This document shows, one piece after another, positions 24,098 through 34,030 of a DNA stretch of 64,000 bases. Position 1 is the first letter of the stretch, and each line of letters starts with the position of its first letter. Origin of the DNA: Anisus vortex (lineage: Eukaryota; Mollusca; Gastropoda; Planorbidae); contig OX421500.1 in assembly GCA_949126835.1 (NCBI GenBank), positions 24,308,731 to 24,372,730 on the forward strand, in the 5' to 3' direction. Below the pieces are notes generated by a model. The model was not told the DNA's origin and did no database searches. It saw only the letters and a list, made by a program, of their open reading frames with translations. The translations under genes were made by a program, and so were the position numbers.

Positions 24098-25780
24098 ATG
24101 AGTGGACCAAGTAAAAGACAACGAACCTATAATTTTAACACTGACTGGGAGGAATCATATTGTTTCGTTAATTTGAAAAATAAATGCGTTTGTTTGTTGT
24201 GTGGTAGTAGCATTGCAGTGCCGAAAAAACATAACGTTGAACGACACTTTCAGACAAATCATGGCACTTTTAATGTGAATTATCCTCTTAAATCTGAAGT
24301 AAGAAAGAAAAAAAATTGTAATCTAAAATCAAGTCTAACAGCACAACAGACTGTTTTCACTAGACATGTGGAAAATTCTAAAAAGGCCACCATTGCTTCT
24401 TTCAAAATATCTCACATACTCGCAAAAAAAGAAGAAACCTTTCATTGATGGTGAGTTGTTTAATAAGGATTGTTTGTTTGATGGATTTTCTAACAAACGT
24501 GAGATTGTCTCAGCAATACAAGACTTACAGTTGTCAAATGACACAGTCACAAGAAGAATACATGCAATTTCAACAGACATACAAACTCAGTTAAAAACTG
24601 ACTTGGAAATATGTGACTGGTTCTCGCTACAATTTGACGAGTCAACAGATATATCATACACCGCACAGTTAGCAGTTATGGTGAGAATGGTGTTTAGTAA
24701 CTTCACAGTAAAAGAGGATATGTTACAAATATTACCTATGAAAGGACAGACAAGGGGTGAGGATTTTTATAATACATTCAAAACATACGCCAAGTCAATA
24801 AATATGCCTTTGCACAAGCTGTCTGCAATAACCACTGATGGGGCGCCAGCAATGATGGGTAAAAACAAAGGATTTATTGCCCTCTGCATGAAGGATGATT
24901 CATTTTCAAACTTCATGTCCTACCATGTATTATCCACCAGGAAGCTCTGTGTTTTAAAATTTTGCCATTTGAACACTTCATGAAAATAGTTACAAAAATA
25001 ATCAATTCTATTCTAGCAGCTCCTTTGCAACACCGACTTTTCAAGGCCCTGTTAGAATATACTGAAGATAAAGAACATGATCTTATTCTGCATACTGAAG
25101 TACGTTGGCTCAGTAAAGGAAAGGTTCTTACAAGATATGTGAGTTTAATTGAAGAAATAAAAACATTTATAAACGATAGAAAGGAAAATTATGATGAACT
25201 AGCTGACTCTGGCTGGCTGATTGATTTGGGATTTCTCACAGACATCATGGAAAAATTGAATTCTTTAAATTTGGAGTTGCAGGGTAAAGACAAAAGCATA
25301 GCTAAAATGATAAGCTTTGTAAAGTCATTTAAAGCTATATTGGAATTGTTGATATCACATCTGCAGATCAATTCTCTCGTGCATTTCCCACATATGAAGA
25401 GAATGCTAGGTGACAATGAATTAAATGGGACATTATTTATTAAGCATCTTCAAGAGTTAAAAAAACAGTTTGAAGAGATATTTTTGCAGTTTAAACATAT
25501 TGAGCCAATAGTTTCCTTCTGTATCAATCCTTTTACTTGCCAAATAAATGTTATGGAAATAGCCGCATGTATTGCAGATTTTGTTCAAGGTAAGACAGAA
25601 GAACTAGAGTAGAAATTTTGGACCTTAAGAATGATATTTTGCTAAAATCCTTAATGTCAGAGGACTTTTGGAATACAGTGGATAGAGAAAAGTTCCCATT
25701 GTTGAAAAAAGCGGCATATAAAATTGAATCAATTTTCGGTTCGACATATTTATGCGAATCATTGTTTTCAAACATGAACT
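24098..25780 (+). pseudogene. hAT transposase with N-terminal zinc finger (GTF2IRD2/ZBED-like), frameshifted
   Basis: The Met at 24,098 opens a frame with a zinc finger of C-x2-C...H-x5-H form (CVCLLCGSS...VERHFQTNH). After a frameshift near 24,430 (A-rich run) come ICDWFSLQFDESTDIS and ITTDGAPAMMGK, the first parts of the hAT RNase H fold. A second shift near 24,927 precedes LHTEVRWLSKGKVL, the conserved hAT motif with the catalytic-region Trp. A third shift at about 25,610 precedes the dimerisation-domain motif STYLCESLFSNMN, followed by TGA/TAA stops. The order matches hAT proteins related to GTF2IRD2 and FAM200/ZBED genes. With three frameshifts it cannot make a full transposase. Confidence 0.88.
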
Positions 25781-25816
25781 AAATGACAATTGTTACTACA
25801 GAATCATTAACCAGTA

Positions 25817-26213
25817 GCGAGATCCTTATGTTGATTCTAGTATCACAACAAATGAGAGAGAAGATCTTCCATAATACACCAACATCAAAGAGAATCATTT
25901 GTGGACATGACACTCAGTAATAAAGAAGGACTACTACTCAGTTTCTAAATGACTTTGGGCATTGTTGCTGAACAAACTAAACCCATATCTTTCAAGTAAC
26001 AAACAAAAGATGGTATCCATCAAAGTCACCAAAATCTACTCAGATAATCTGAGTGTGAGTGGAATGAACCATTTGTTCACACAAACAGGAAAACCCTGAA
26101 TGCATCATTCTGACCAAATCAAGCAATCCAAGGGGAGGTAAGATGTATCATCTTGAGACATTTTTTTTTATTTCCTGAAAGTGATGTTCCTCGAGAAGAA
26201 GTATTTATTTAAA
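25817..26213. repeat. Macro-repeat copy D, right part
   Basis: Aligns with 33,276-33,590 (GATCCTTATGTT, ACACCAACATCAA, GGCATTGTTGCTGAACAAAC, CAGATAATCTGAGTGT). No coding signal. Confidence 0.7.
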
Positions 26214-26214
26214 A

Positions 26215-27204
26215 ATGAATATACAAGAACAACAACTTTCATTTAAAAACCATGTCAGAAGATATGGACAGATAAAAAAAATGAATATACAAGAGCAACA
26301 ACTTTCATTTAAAAACCATGTCAGAAGATATGGACAGATAAAAAAAATTAATATACAAGAGCAACAACTTTCATTTAAAAACCATGTCAGAAGATATGGA
26401 CAGATAAAAAAAATGAATATACAAGAACAACAACTTTCATTTAAAAACCATGTCAGAAGATATGGACAGATAAAAAAAATGAATATACAAGAGCAACAAC
26501 TTTCATTTAAAAACCATGTCAGAAGATATGGACAGATAAAAAAAATGAATATACAAGAACAACAACTTTCATTTAAAAACCATGTCAGAAGATATGGACA
26601 GATAAAAAAATGAATATACAAGAGCAACAACTTTCATTTAAAAACCATGTCAGAAGATATGGACAGATAAAAAAAATGAATATACAAGAGCAACAACTTT
26701 CATTTAAAAACCATGTCAGAAGATATGGACAGATAAAAAAAATGAATATACAAGAGCAACAACTTTCATTTAAAAACCATGTCAGAAGATATGGACAGAT
26801 AAAAAAAATGAATATACAAGAGCTACAACTTTCATTTAAAAACCATGTCAGAAGATATGGACAGATAAAAAAAATGAATATACAAGAGCAACAACTTTCA
26901 TTTAAAAACCATGTCAGAAGATATGGACAGATAAAAAAAATTGAATATACAAGAGCAACAACTTTCATTTAAAAACCATGTCAGAAGATATGGACAGATA
27001 AAAAAAATGAATATACAAGAGCAACAACTTTCATTTAAAAACCATGTCAGAAGATATGGACAGATAATAAAATTGAATATACAAGAGCAACAACTTTCAT
27101 TTAAAAACCATGTCAGAAGATATGGACAGATAAAAAAATTGAATATACAAGAGCAACAACTTTCATTTAAAAACCATGTCAGAAGATATGGACAGATAAA
27201 AAAA
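26215..27204. repeat. 66-bp satellite, 15 nearly identical copies
   Basis: The unit starts ATGAATATACAAGAGCAACA and ends GGACAGATAAAAAAA. Copies differ at only a few sites (GAACAACAA versus GAGCAACAA, GAGCTACAA, one ATTAATAT) and in the length of the A run, which gives 65-67 bp units and shifts frame at about 26,609 and 26,940. Because 66 is 22 codons without stops, both strands are open for hundreds of bases. The plus strand would read MNIQEQQLSFKNHVRRYGQI with KK between units. Confidence 0.95.
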
Positions 27205-27361
27205 AGTAGACTAAAAGATTAATCACAGAAATATAGTGAAACTTGTTTGTATTGTGTAGATGATTTTCTTATCAAAGGTGGTGAGCAGTAATGTATGTGA
27301 GATTGTTTCTTTAAATGTTCTCATTTATTTCATTATGTTTTTCTAAGAGTGAATGTTTAAT

Positions 27362-27632
27362 TATAATGGTAATGGTAATGTAATGGTAATTTATATAGCG
27401 CTTCTATCCATGCTATCTTAGCATGCTCAGTGCGCTCTAGAAGACTATTAATCTGTGAGAGGTTTCACTGCTGCCGGTTAAGCGCATGTGATAACAACTC
27501 AATATTAACGTCATCTAGTCCCAAAACTCCTGTAGGGCGACAGGGATCTGCCGGTGGCGGGGCTCGAACCCGCGACGTGTCAAGTGGCTTTTTGGTTGAC
27601 AGTCTGGTGAGCTAACCGCTAGGCCAGCCGGC
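27362..27632 (-). mobile_element. tRNA-derived SINE with a LINE-like 3' tail
   Basis: On the minus strand the head begins GCCGGCTGGCCTAGCGGTTA, a box A-like segment, and has box B GGTTCGAGCCC (plus 27,560-27,570) with a perfect T-arm stem GCGGG/CCCGC and an acceptor-like GCCGG/CCGGC pair. The body follows, then a tail with AGCGCACTGAGCATGCTA and GCTATATAAATT. That tail closely matches the 3' end of the LINE at 49,571-51,648. The element ends in ATTACC repeats. A 61-codon plus-strand frame over it is spurious. Confidence 0.85.
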
Positions 27633-27867
27633 TTTATATGCACCTATTTATATTGAATGTCAAATTATGTACACAGCTCTCTATTACAGTTTACACATTG
27701 GTAATTCAACATTTATTTAAAAGATGTTTACATTATTTGAGTTGTTGTTTTTTTTTATGAATTTTTAACTTTGGTGTGCTAAATCATTTAGGAAATCTTT
27801 CAATGAAAAAACATATTTAGAAATTAATTATTGCAATGTACAATCAATTTAATTTACAGCCCACCAT

Positions 27868-28400
27868 AAAAAAATCAGATAAACTTCAACATAAAAAAAT
27901 CAGATAAACTTCAACATAAAAAAATCAGATAAACTTCAACATAAAAAAATCAGATAAACTTCAACATAAAAAAATCAGATAAACTTCAACATAAAAAAAT
28001 TAGATAAACTTCATGTTAATAGAATCAGATAAACTTCAACATAAAAAAAATCATATAAACTTCATGTTAATTGATTCAGATAAACTTCATGTTAATTGAA
28101 TCAGATAAACTTCATGTTAATTGAATCAGATAAACTTCATGTTAATTGAAAGATAAACTTCATGTTAATTGAAAAGATAAACTTCATGTTAATTGAATTA
28201 GATAAACTTCATGTTGTTTGAATCATATAAACTTCATGTTAATTGAATCAGATAAACTTCATGTTAATTGAATCAGATAAACTTCATGTTAATTGAATCA
28301 GATAAACTTCATGTTAATTGAATCAGATAAACTTCATGTTAATTGAATCAGATAAATTTCATGTTAATTGAATCAGCTAAACTTCATGTTAATTGAAAAG
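27868..28400. repeat. 25-bp satellite with two subfamilies
   Basis: Units share CAGATAAACTTCA. In the first part (27,868-28,010) they continue ACATAAAAAAAT; in the second (28,060-28,400) they continue TGTTAATTGAAT. Both unit types are 25 bp, and mixed order is seen at 28,010-28,080. Confidence 0.92.
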
Positions 28401-28719
28401 CATCTCTTAACATTAGTTTACTGTTATTCATTACATGAAGCCCAGAAATTTAAACTTTCTTTATAAAAGTTTCAGAAAAGAGTTTTTAAAACTACGTCTT
28501 ACTGGAGGGTTTTTTTTTTTAAGATATATATTATTATGTAATTTTTTAAATTTAGTTTTTTCATTTTATAATAGGTTGATAAATAGTTGTATTATTTTTC
28601 CTAAAAGTTAAAGTTGTTTATTTTAAATGTAGATATGTATTGCAATGCACTGCTTATGTTTAATGTCAATTATGTTTGTACATTGCTTTTATTTAGACTT
28701 TAGAAAATGTTTCTATTAT
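28401..28719. other. AT-rich sequence, no feature recognised
   Basis: T-rich runs only. Confidence 0.4.
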
Positions 28720-30140
28720 TACTCCCTTTTTTTTTTTAAGTTGCAATGTCTGCAATCGTCAATGGTGCAAAAATTGGCTTCGATTTTTCGACCACTTTCC
28801 GTGGTCCGATCGAGCTGAAATTTGGACAGCAAATTTGTGGCGCCTAACAATACATCCTATCAAATTTCAGTTAAAACAACTTAATAATACTACACTTATG
28901 ACAATATTCATTTCTTAAAAGGAAAGTATAAGAAATATTTTGATTTCGCGTTAAAAATGCCTGTGAAACGTTTTATACTTTTTCGGCGCAAAGCTAGAAA
29001 AAAAAATTATGCGCTAAGGTTATTTTTAGAACAATTCATACGGAGTAAGGATATATTTTTGAGATTTGCGACACAGATATTTTTCTGTACGTTTCATTTG
29101 CAGTAGTCAATCAATTATTTAATTACATGATGGTAAACTTAGTTTGCAAATAAAGGGAGTATAATAAAAACTTCGTTTTTACGGTTTTCTTGTTTTTACT
29201 CCCTTTATTTTAAGTTGCAATGTCTGCAATCGTCAATGGTGCAAAAATTGGCTTCGATTTTTCAACCACTTCCCGTGGTCCGATCGAGCTGAAATTTGGA
29301 CAGCAAATTTGTGGCGCCTAACAATACATCCTATCAAATTTTCAGTTTAAACAACTTAATAATACAACACTTATGACAATATTTATTTCTTAAAAGGAAA
29401 GTATAAGAAATATTTTGATTTCGCGTTAAAAATGCCTGTGAAACTTTTTATACTTTTTCGGCGCAAAGCTAGAATAAAAAATATGCGCTAGGATTATTTT
29501 TAGAACAATTCATACTGAGTATGGAGATATTTTTGAGATTTGCGACACAGATATTTTTTCTGTACGTTTCAATTGCAGAAGTCTATCAATTATTTAATTA
29601 CATGATGGTAAACTTAGTTTGCAAATAAAGGGAGTATAATAAAAACTTCGTTTTTATGGTTTTCTTGTTACTCCCTTTATTTTCTGTTGCAATGTCTGCA
29701 ATCGTGGTGCAAAACTTTGCTTCGATTTTTCGACCACTTTCCGTGGTCCGATCGAGCTGAAATTTGGACAGCAAATTTGTGGCGCCTAACAATACATCCT
29801 ATCAAATTTCAGTTAAAACAACTTAATAATACTACACTTATGACAATATTCATTTCTTAAAAGGAAAGTATAAGAAATATTTTGATTTCGCGTAAAAAAT
29901 GCCTGTGAAACGTTTTATACTTTTTCGGCGCAAAGCTAGAAAAAAAAATTATGCGCTAAGGTTATTTTTAGAACAATTCATACGGAGTAAGGATATATTT
30001 TTGAGATTTGCGACACAGATATTTTTCTGTACGTTTCATTTGCAGTAGTCAATCAATTATTTAATTGCATGATGGTAAACTTAGTTTGCAAATAAAGGGA
30101 CTATAATGAAAACTTCGTTTTTATGGTTTTCTTGTTTATG
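28720..30140. mobile_element. Tandem trimer of a mariner-like MITE
   Basis: Three copies at about 28,722-29,159, 29,199-29,634 and 29,671-30,101 each start CTCCCTTTATTT and end AAATAAAGGGAG, flanked by TA. This fits a TA-target Tc1/mariner-type non-autonomous element of about 438 bp. The right flank (ATAATAAAAACTTCGTTTTT...) is repeated after every copy. The trimer therefore arose by tandem duplication of element plus flank (period about 473) rather than by three insertions. The third right terminus is mutated (GGGAC). No coding capacity. Confidence 0.78.
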
Positions 30141-30540
30141 AATTTTAATTTTGTATTTAGGATTACATTGAATAATGAGGAAATATTTGGAAATGAATTA
30201 TTGGAATGTACATTCACTTTAATTCACAGGTCAACATATAATATCAGAAAACCATCTTGTCAATTGAATAGTATCTCTTAACATTTGTCTACTCTTATTA
30301 GTTAGGCCCAGAAATTAAGTTGTTTTTTTTTTAATAAAATTTTCGAATTAAATTTTTCAATGATAGATGATAGATGATTAATATTTAAAGACAATATTTA
30401 TTATTAGTAGTTTTTAAGTTTAGTTTTGTGTTTTTTTATTATTTTCATAATAGGTCGATTAACTTGTATTCCCTTTCTTTAAAAAAATATCAGATAAGAG
30501 TTATGTCTTACTTGTGTGTATTGATTGTAAATAAATTTCT
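30141..30540. other. AT-rich sequence, no gene seen
   Basis: Phrases such as GAAATGAATTATTGGAATGT and GTCAATTGAATAGTATCTCT resemble 27,800-27,860 and 28,390-28,410, so this is probably a decayed duplicate of the flanks of the 25-bp array. Confidence 0.4.
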
Positions 30541-32300
30541 ATACAAGCTCAATAACTGTTATTAAAGGTGTGTATGAAGTACTGTTAAGTGATGTTATAA
30601 GCAATGTTTCACTCTGTGAAGGTATGAAGCCTACAAAAGTTATTCTAAAGAGACAAGTAAATAAAGTCGAGAATATCATGGTATATCCTTAGATCCAAGC
30701 TCTATACTATTGACACAAATCATTAAATGGTTGCAGAGATATTAAAGAAGTTTATTCCTTGAAGTGAAGCCTAATGAATTGATAACAGCTGGTGAAGCTC
30801 TATTAAATAATGATTTTTTTTAACATGAAATAAGTAGCATGAAACATTACAGAATTTTATTTTCTGAAAGGGAAATGCTTTGATATATTAAATGTATACA
30901 ACTTATTTTCAGGTAGGATGCAGAGGGTGCTACAAAAGTAGTCAATGCCATCACATAATTTTACAGGAAACTATATTGATTTTAATGAAGTGGTAATGTT
31001 GACTTTTGATGGTGCTTCTTTGATGTAAGATAGATTAAATTGTGTGGCAGCATGGTTAAAGTAGGATGTTTTACACTTAGTGCAACAGCAGCGTGATGCA
31101 TATCAAGAAGATTTGAAGAGTTCTTACTCAGGGAAGAAAGTAAAGTTGTTGAAAGAATCTAAATCTTTCTTTAGAATAATTTTACACAATTTGTGTGTCC
31201 TTCCACTAATTGGTCACAGTAATGAAAATTAGCGGATGCCTCTGATAGTGACTCATTTTATTTTCAACCTTTGAATGAAGTGTTTTGATTATTAAAATTT
31301 CAAGCAATCAAATGAAGATATTTTATTGAAACAATTTGAAAAGAGAAGGATAATTACATTTTTTATTCATATTTCAAGGTACTGTTATAAAATGTTAAAT
31401 GATCAGCAATTCTATATTATAATGGAAGTTTCAATGTTGTGTTATCTGAATTATTTTTTTTTAAATAGCATCAAAACTGAAAATTGTTATAATTGGAAGC
31501 ATATCCTCAGCATATCTCTGGAGCAGTTTAATTTAATATTAACTCCGTAGGTGTTTGATGTATCATTAGCATGCAATTTTTGCAATAGTGAAATAGAATT
31601 GTTTGCATTTGATTTGAATATAATAGCATAATGCAAATATGAATTTGTTATTGTACACATCAGTTCACTAGATATAATATAAACAATATGTTCACGAGGA
31701 ACAAGGTGTCATTCAGGTAAATTGTAGAATGATCATTTTGCAGACTAGGTGAAATTGAAGGAACAATGTTAGCTTGAGTGTAGATAGCAAGTTTGGTTTC
31801 AGTCTGAAAAGTTTGAAAACCAAATTCAGGCATTGTCTACATTTAGAAACAGTGTTTTGTCTAAGCTGTGTGTATATGCATGCACACATAACTCACAGAA
31901 TGCATGAATGTATAATGATGCAGATTACTGGTGTCACAGTTTCTTGTTGGTCTGTTGATGGCCTCCATTGTCTCCACAAGTTAAATTTTACATTTATTTG
32001 CTTTTTTCTTTCTGATATCTGAGATTTTTAGTTCCAGACAGGAAGTTAATTTTTACAATTACGTGTTATCTGATTTTATTATTCAACTTAATGAAAGCAA
32101 TCTCTACATTTGAAGCTATCAGTAGCTAATCAGTTAATTAGCTTTAAAAGTCAACTGATTTTTTTTCAATGGCAGTGAGCTGTGCAAAATGCAAGTGAAA
32201 AGCTGCAGCTGTTAAGACTAAATGGCTTGAAGAAATCGTTGAAACAGAGATGCTAAATTCTAATAATTAAAGTTCAACTGTGTATAATAGTTACTTATGA
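30541..32300 (+). repeat. hAT-like macro-repeat, copy B
   Basis: Best-preserved copy of the macro-repeat also found at 19.4-21.6 kb (A), 32.4-33.6 kb (C) and 23.1/25.8 kb (D). Shared order: GTGATGTTATAAGC, AAATAAAGTC, the transposase relic, then AAATTCAGGCATT and CTAAGCTGTGTGTAT. Confidence 0.65.
30960..31620 (+). pseudogene. hAT transposase relic (ZNF862/KIAA1586-like), copy B
   Basis: Reads through stops as NYIDFNEVVMLTFDGASLM, RLNCVAA, VQQQRDAYQEDLKSS, KVKLLKESKSFFRI, then FQPLNEV..LLKFQAIK and YKMLNDQQF. These parallel the DGA, HREDL, PLNEVRWLS and YC..KL steps of ZNF862/KIAA1586-type hAT proteins and align with copy A at 20,370-21,100. At least four in-frame stops are present. Confidence 0.62.
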
Positions 32301-33679
32301 TGAGGATGACTGAGTACGTTGTTTGTACTGCTGAGATGTGAAATACCACCAACGTATTTTCTATTGCAGATACAGCATGTTTTAACTAGTCAGTCTTGTG
32401 TTAGCAATCAGACAGTGTAGTTCTGTTTATGTTTGTATATATTGTATATAAAGTTCTACAGAGAAGCTCCATCAAGTTGACAAAAGCAATTTGACAAAGT
32501 CTATGTGGATAAAAGTAGAATGTCATGGTCTAAGATGCAAACTACCATTGACACAACCCATTAATTGGTGGTAGAGGCTTTACAGTATTTTATTCCTTGA
32601 AGAGTAGCCTAATGCTTTGATACAGATGTTTAAGATCAATAAAATAATGAGATATCTATCAGAAATAAGTAACAAGAAACGTTACGGAATCTTATTCCTT
32701 GAAAAGGAATGCTTTGATGAGAGCTCCAAAATTGTAATGAGATATCTAGCATACAAGTAAATATATAGCATTGTGACACAATTTTGCAGCAATGAAAATT
32801 GTATTCCTTTAAATAACAATGTTGTTATGTTGTTATGTTGTTTAAAATTGTTTTAATTATTTGAATAGTATTGTATTTGATTCCAGATGAGGAATGGTTA
32901 ATGTAAAATGTTTTTACATTCATTACAGCTTACACTTGTTAAGTTTATTATAAATACTTTTTCACTTTTTCACTTTGCACCTTTTGAAATTATAGTATTT
33001 TATTATAATACTTTGAAATAAAAGAATGTATTATCCTATTACAGTGTACTATTATATAAAGCTAATTGATCAGCAATTCCTAATAACAAAGGTAGTTATG
33101 ATTGTTGTGTTATCTGAAACAGTTTCTTTAATAATGGCATTGAAAGTACAAATTTATATCACTCGAGGTAAACTAAACAAAATGTGACTCCAGTTCTTGG
33201 GTGACACAGTGAATTGGAGTGAAAATTTTTGTGATTAATGACAATAGTTAATACAGCATGTTATTCAATTGCAAGATCCTTATGTTTATGTTTGTGTAGT
33301 AACAAATGAAATGAGATAGAAAATCTTTCAAGATACACCAACATCAATGAGAAACATAATTTTTGAAGATGACTCAGTAATAATGAAGAAATACTCTTCA
33401 GGTCTTCAATGTGTTCCAGGCATTGTTGCTGAACAAACTGTATCCAAGTAACAAAACAAAAGACGGTATTCATCATAGTCATCAAAATCAACTCAGACAA
33501 TCTGAGTGTTAGTGAACTATGCAAAACCTCAAACTGTGCAATGTCATCCAGACCAAATTAAACAATCTGATGGTAGGGGAGATTAATCATCATCAGTTCT
33601 GAATTCCAAAAATGCTCTTTCCTTAGAACAAGTTTTTAACCATGAATATCCTATACTATAATTCAAGTTAAAATTGTAG
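32301..33679. repeat. hAT-like macro-repeat, copy C
   Basis: 32,470-32,580 aligns with 30,650-30,720; 32,680-32,940 with 19,410-19,680; 32,990-33,130 with 20,720-20,900 and 31,310-31,470; 33,276-33,590 with 25,817-26,150. The coding core seen in copy B is deleted here. The minus-strand frame at 33,261-33,524 shows no recognised motif. Confidence 0.6.
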
Positions 33680-33839
33680 GCCCTGTATTGCGTCATCACA
33701 TTTTGCACAGAGCTAACTAGCCGTCTTTTTTTAATGACGTCATCAAATTTTGCGTATTCATCTTCAATGGGCTTTATGCATAAGTATTTCCGGGTCACGT
33801 GATCAATCCAGGAAGTGTTTTTTTTTAATGGTGAAATTA

Positions 33840-34030
33840 TAAGAAGTTTTCTTAGTGTGATCCAATTCCGACGTTAAATCTTCATAAAAGAAAACGAAAC
33901 AATGCTTTCATCGATATCCACTGATAGATACAAACTTCCTTAATGCATGGCATGCCAAAAGAAGGCAAAATAACAGAGTATATTATGTTCCAAACACTTC
34001 GAAGACGAAGACTGAGACTTCCTGGTTTCA
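33840..34030 (+). pseudogene. Degenerate THAP zinc-finger exon
   Basis: One plus frame reads SNSDVKSS, a stop, then KKTKQCFHRYPLIDTNFLNAW; the next frame continues LCSKHFEDED. The order FHRxP...W...CSxHFExxD is the core of THAP domains (C2CH fingers found in P, THAP9 and Kolobok transposases). One stop, a frameshift and loss of the first CxxC make it non-functional. Confidence 0.55.

Larger units (their letters stand above)
23350..25816 (+). mobile_element. hAT element with zinc-finger transposase, 3' end lost
   Basis: The left end CAGAGGTTCCAAACCCTGTG plus CCCGCGGGCGCC is a classic hAT-Charlie type terminus. The matching right terminus is absent: sequence homologous to 33,276 onward starts at about 25,817, within the last part of the transposase coding region. 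Element sequence between 23,470 and 24,040 is the 5' untranslated region, with a foldback at 23,598-23,768. TTTATTTTAG just before the start codon could be a 3' splice site. Confidence 0.75.

Noticed and set aside
27560..27632. Functional tRNA gene on the minus strand
   Set aside because: Box A and box B and a T-arm are present, but the anticodon arm does not fold properly and the tRNA-like head is followed by a SINE body and LINE tail.
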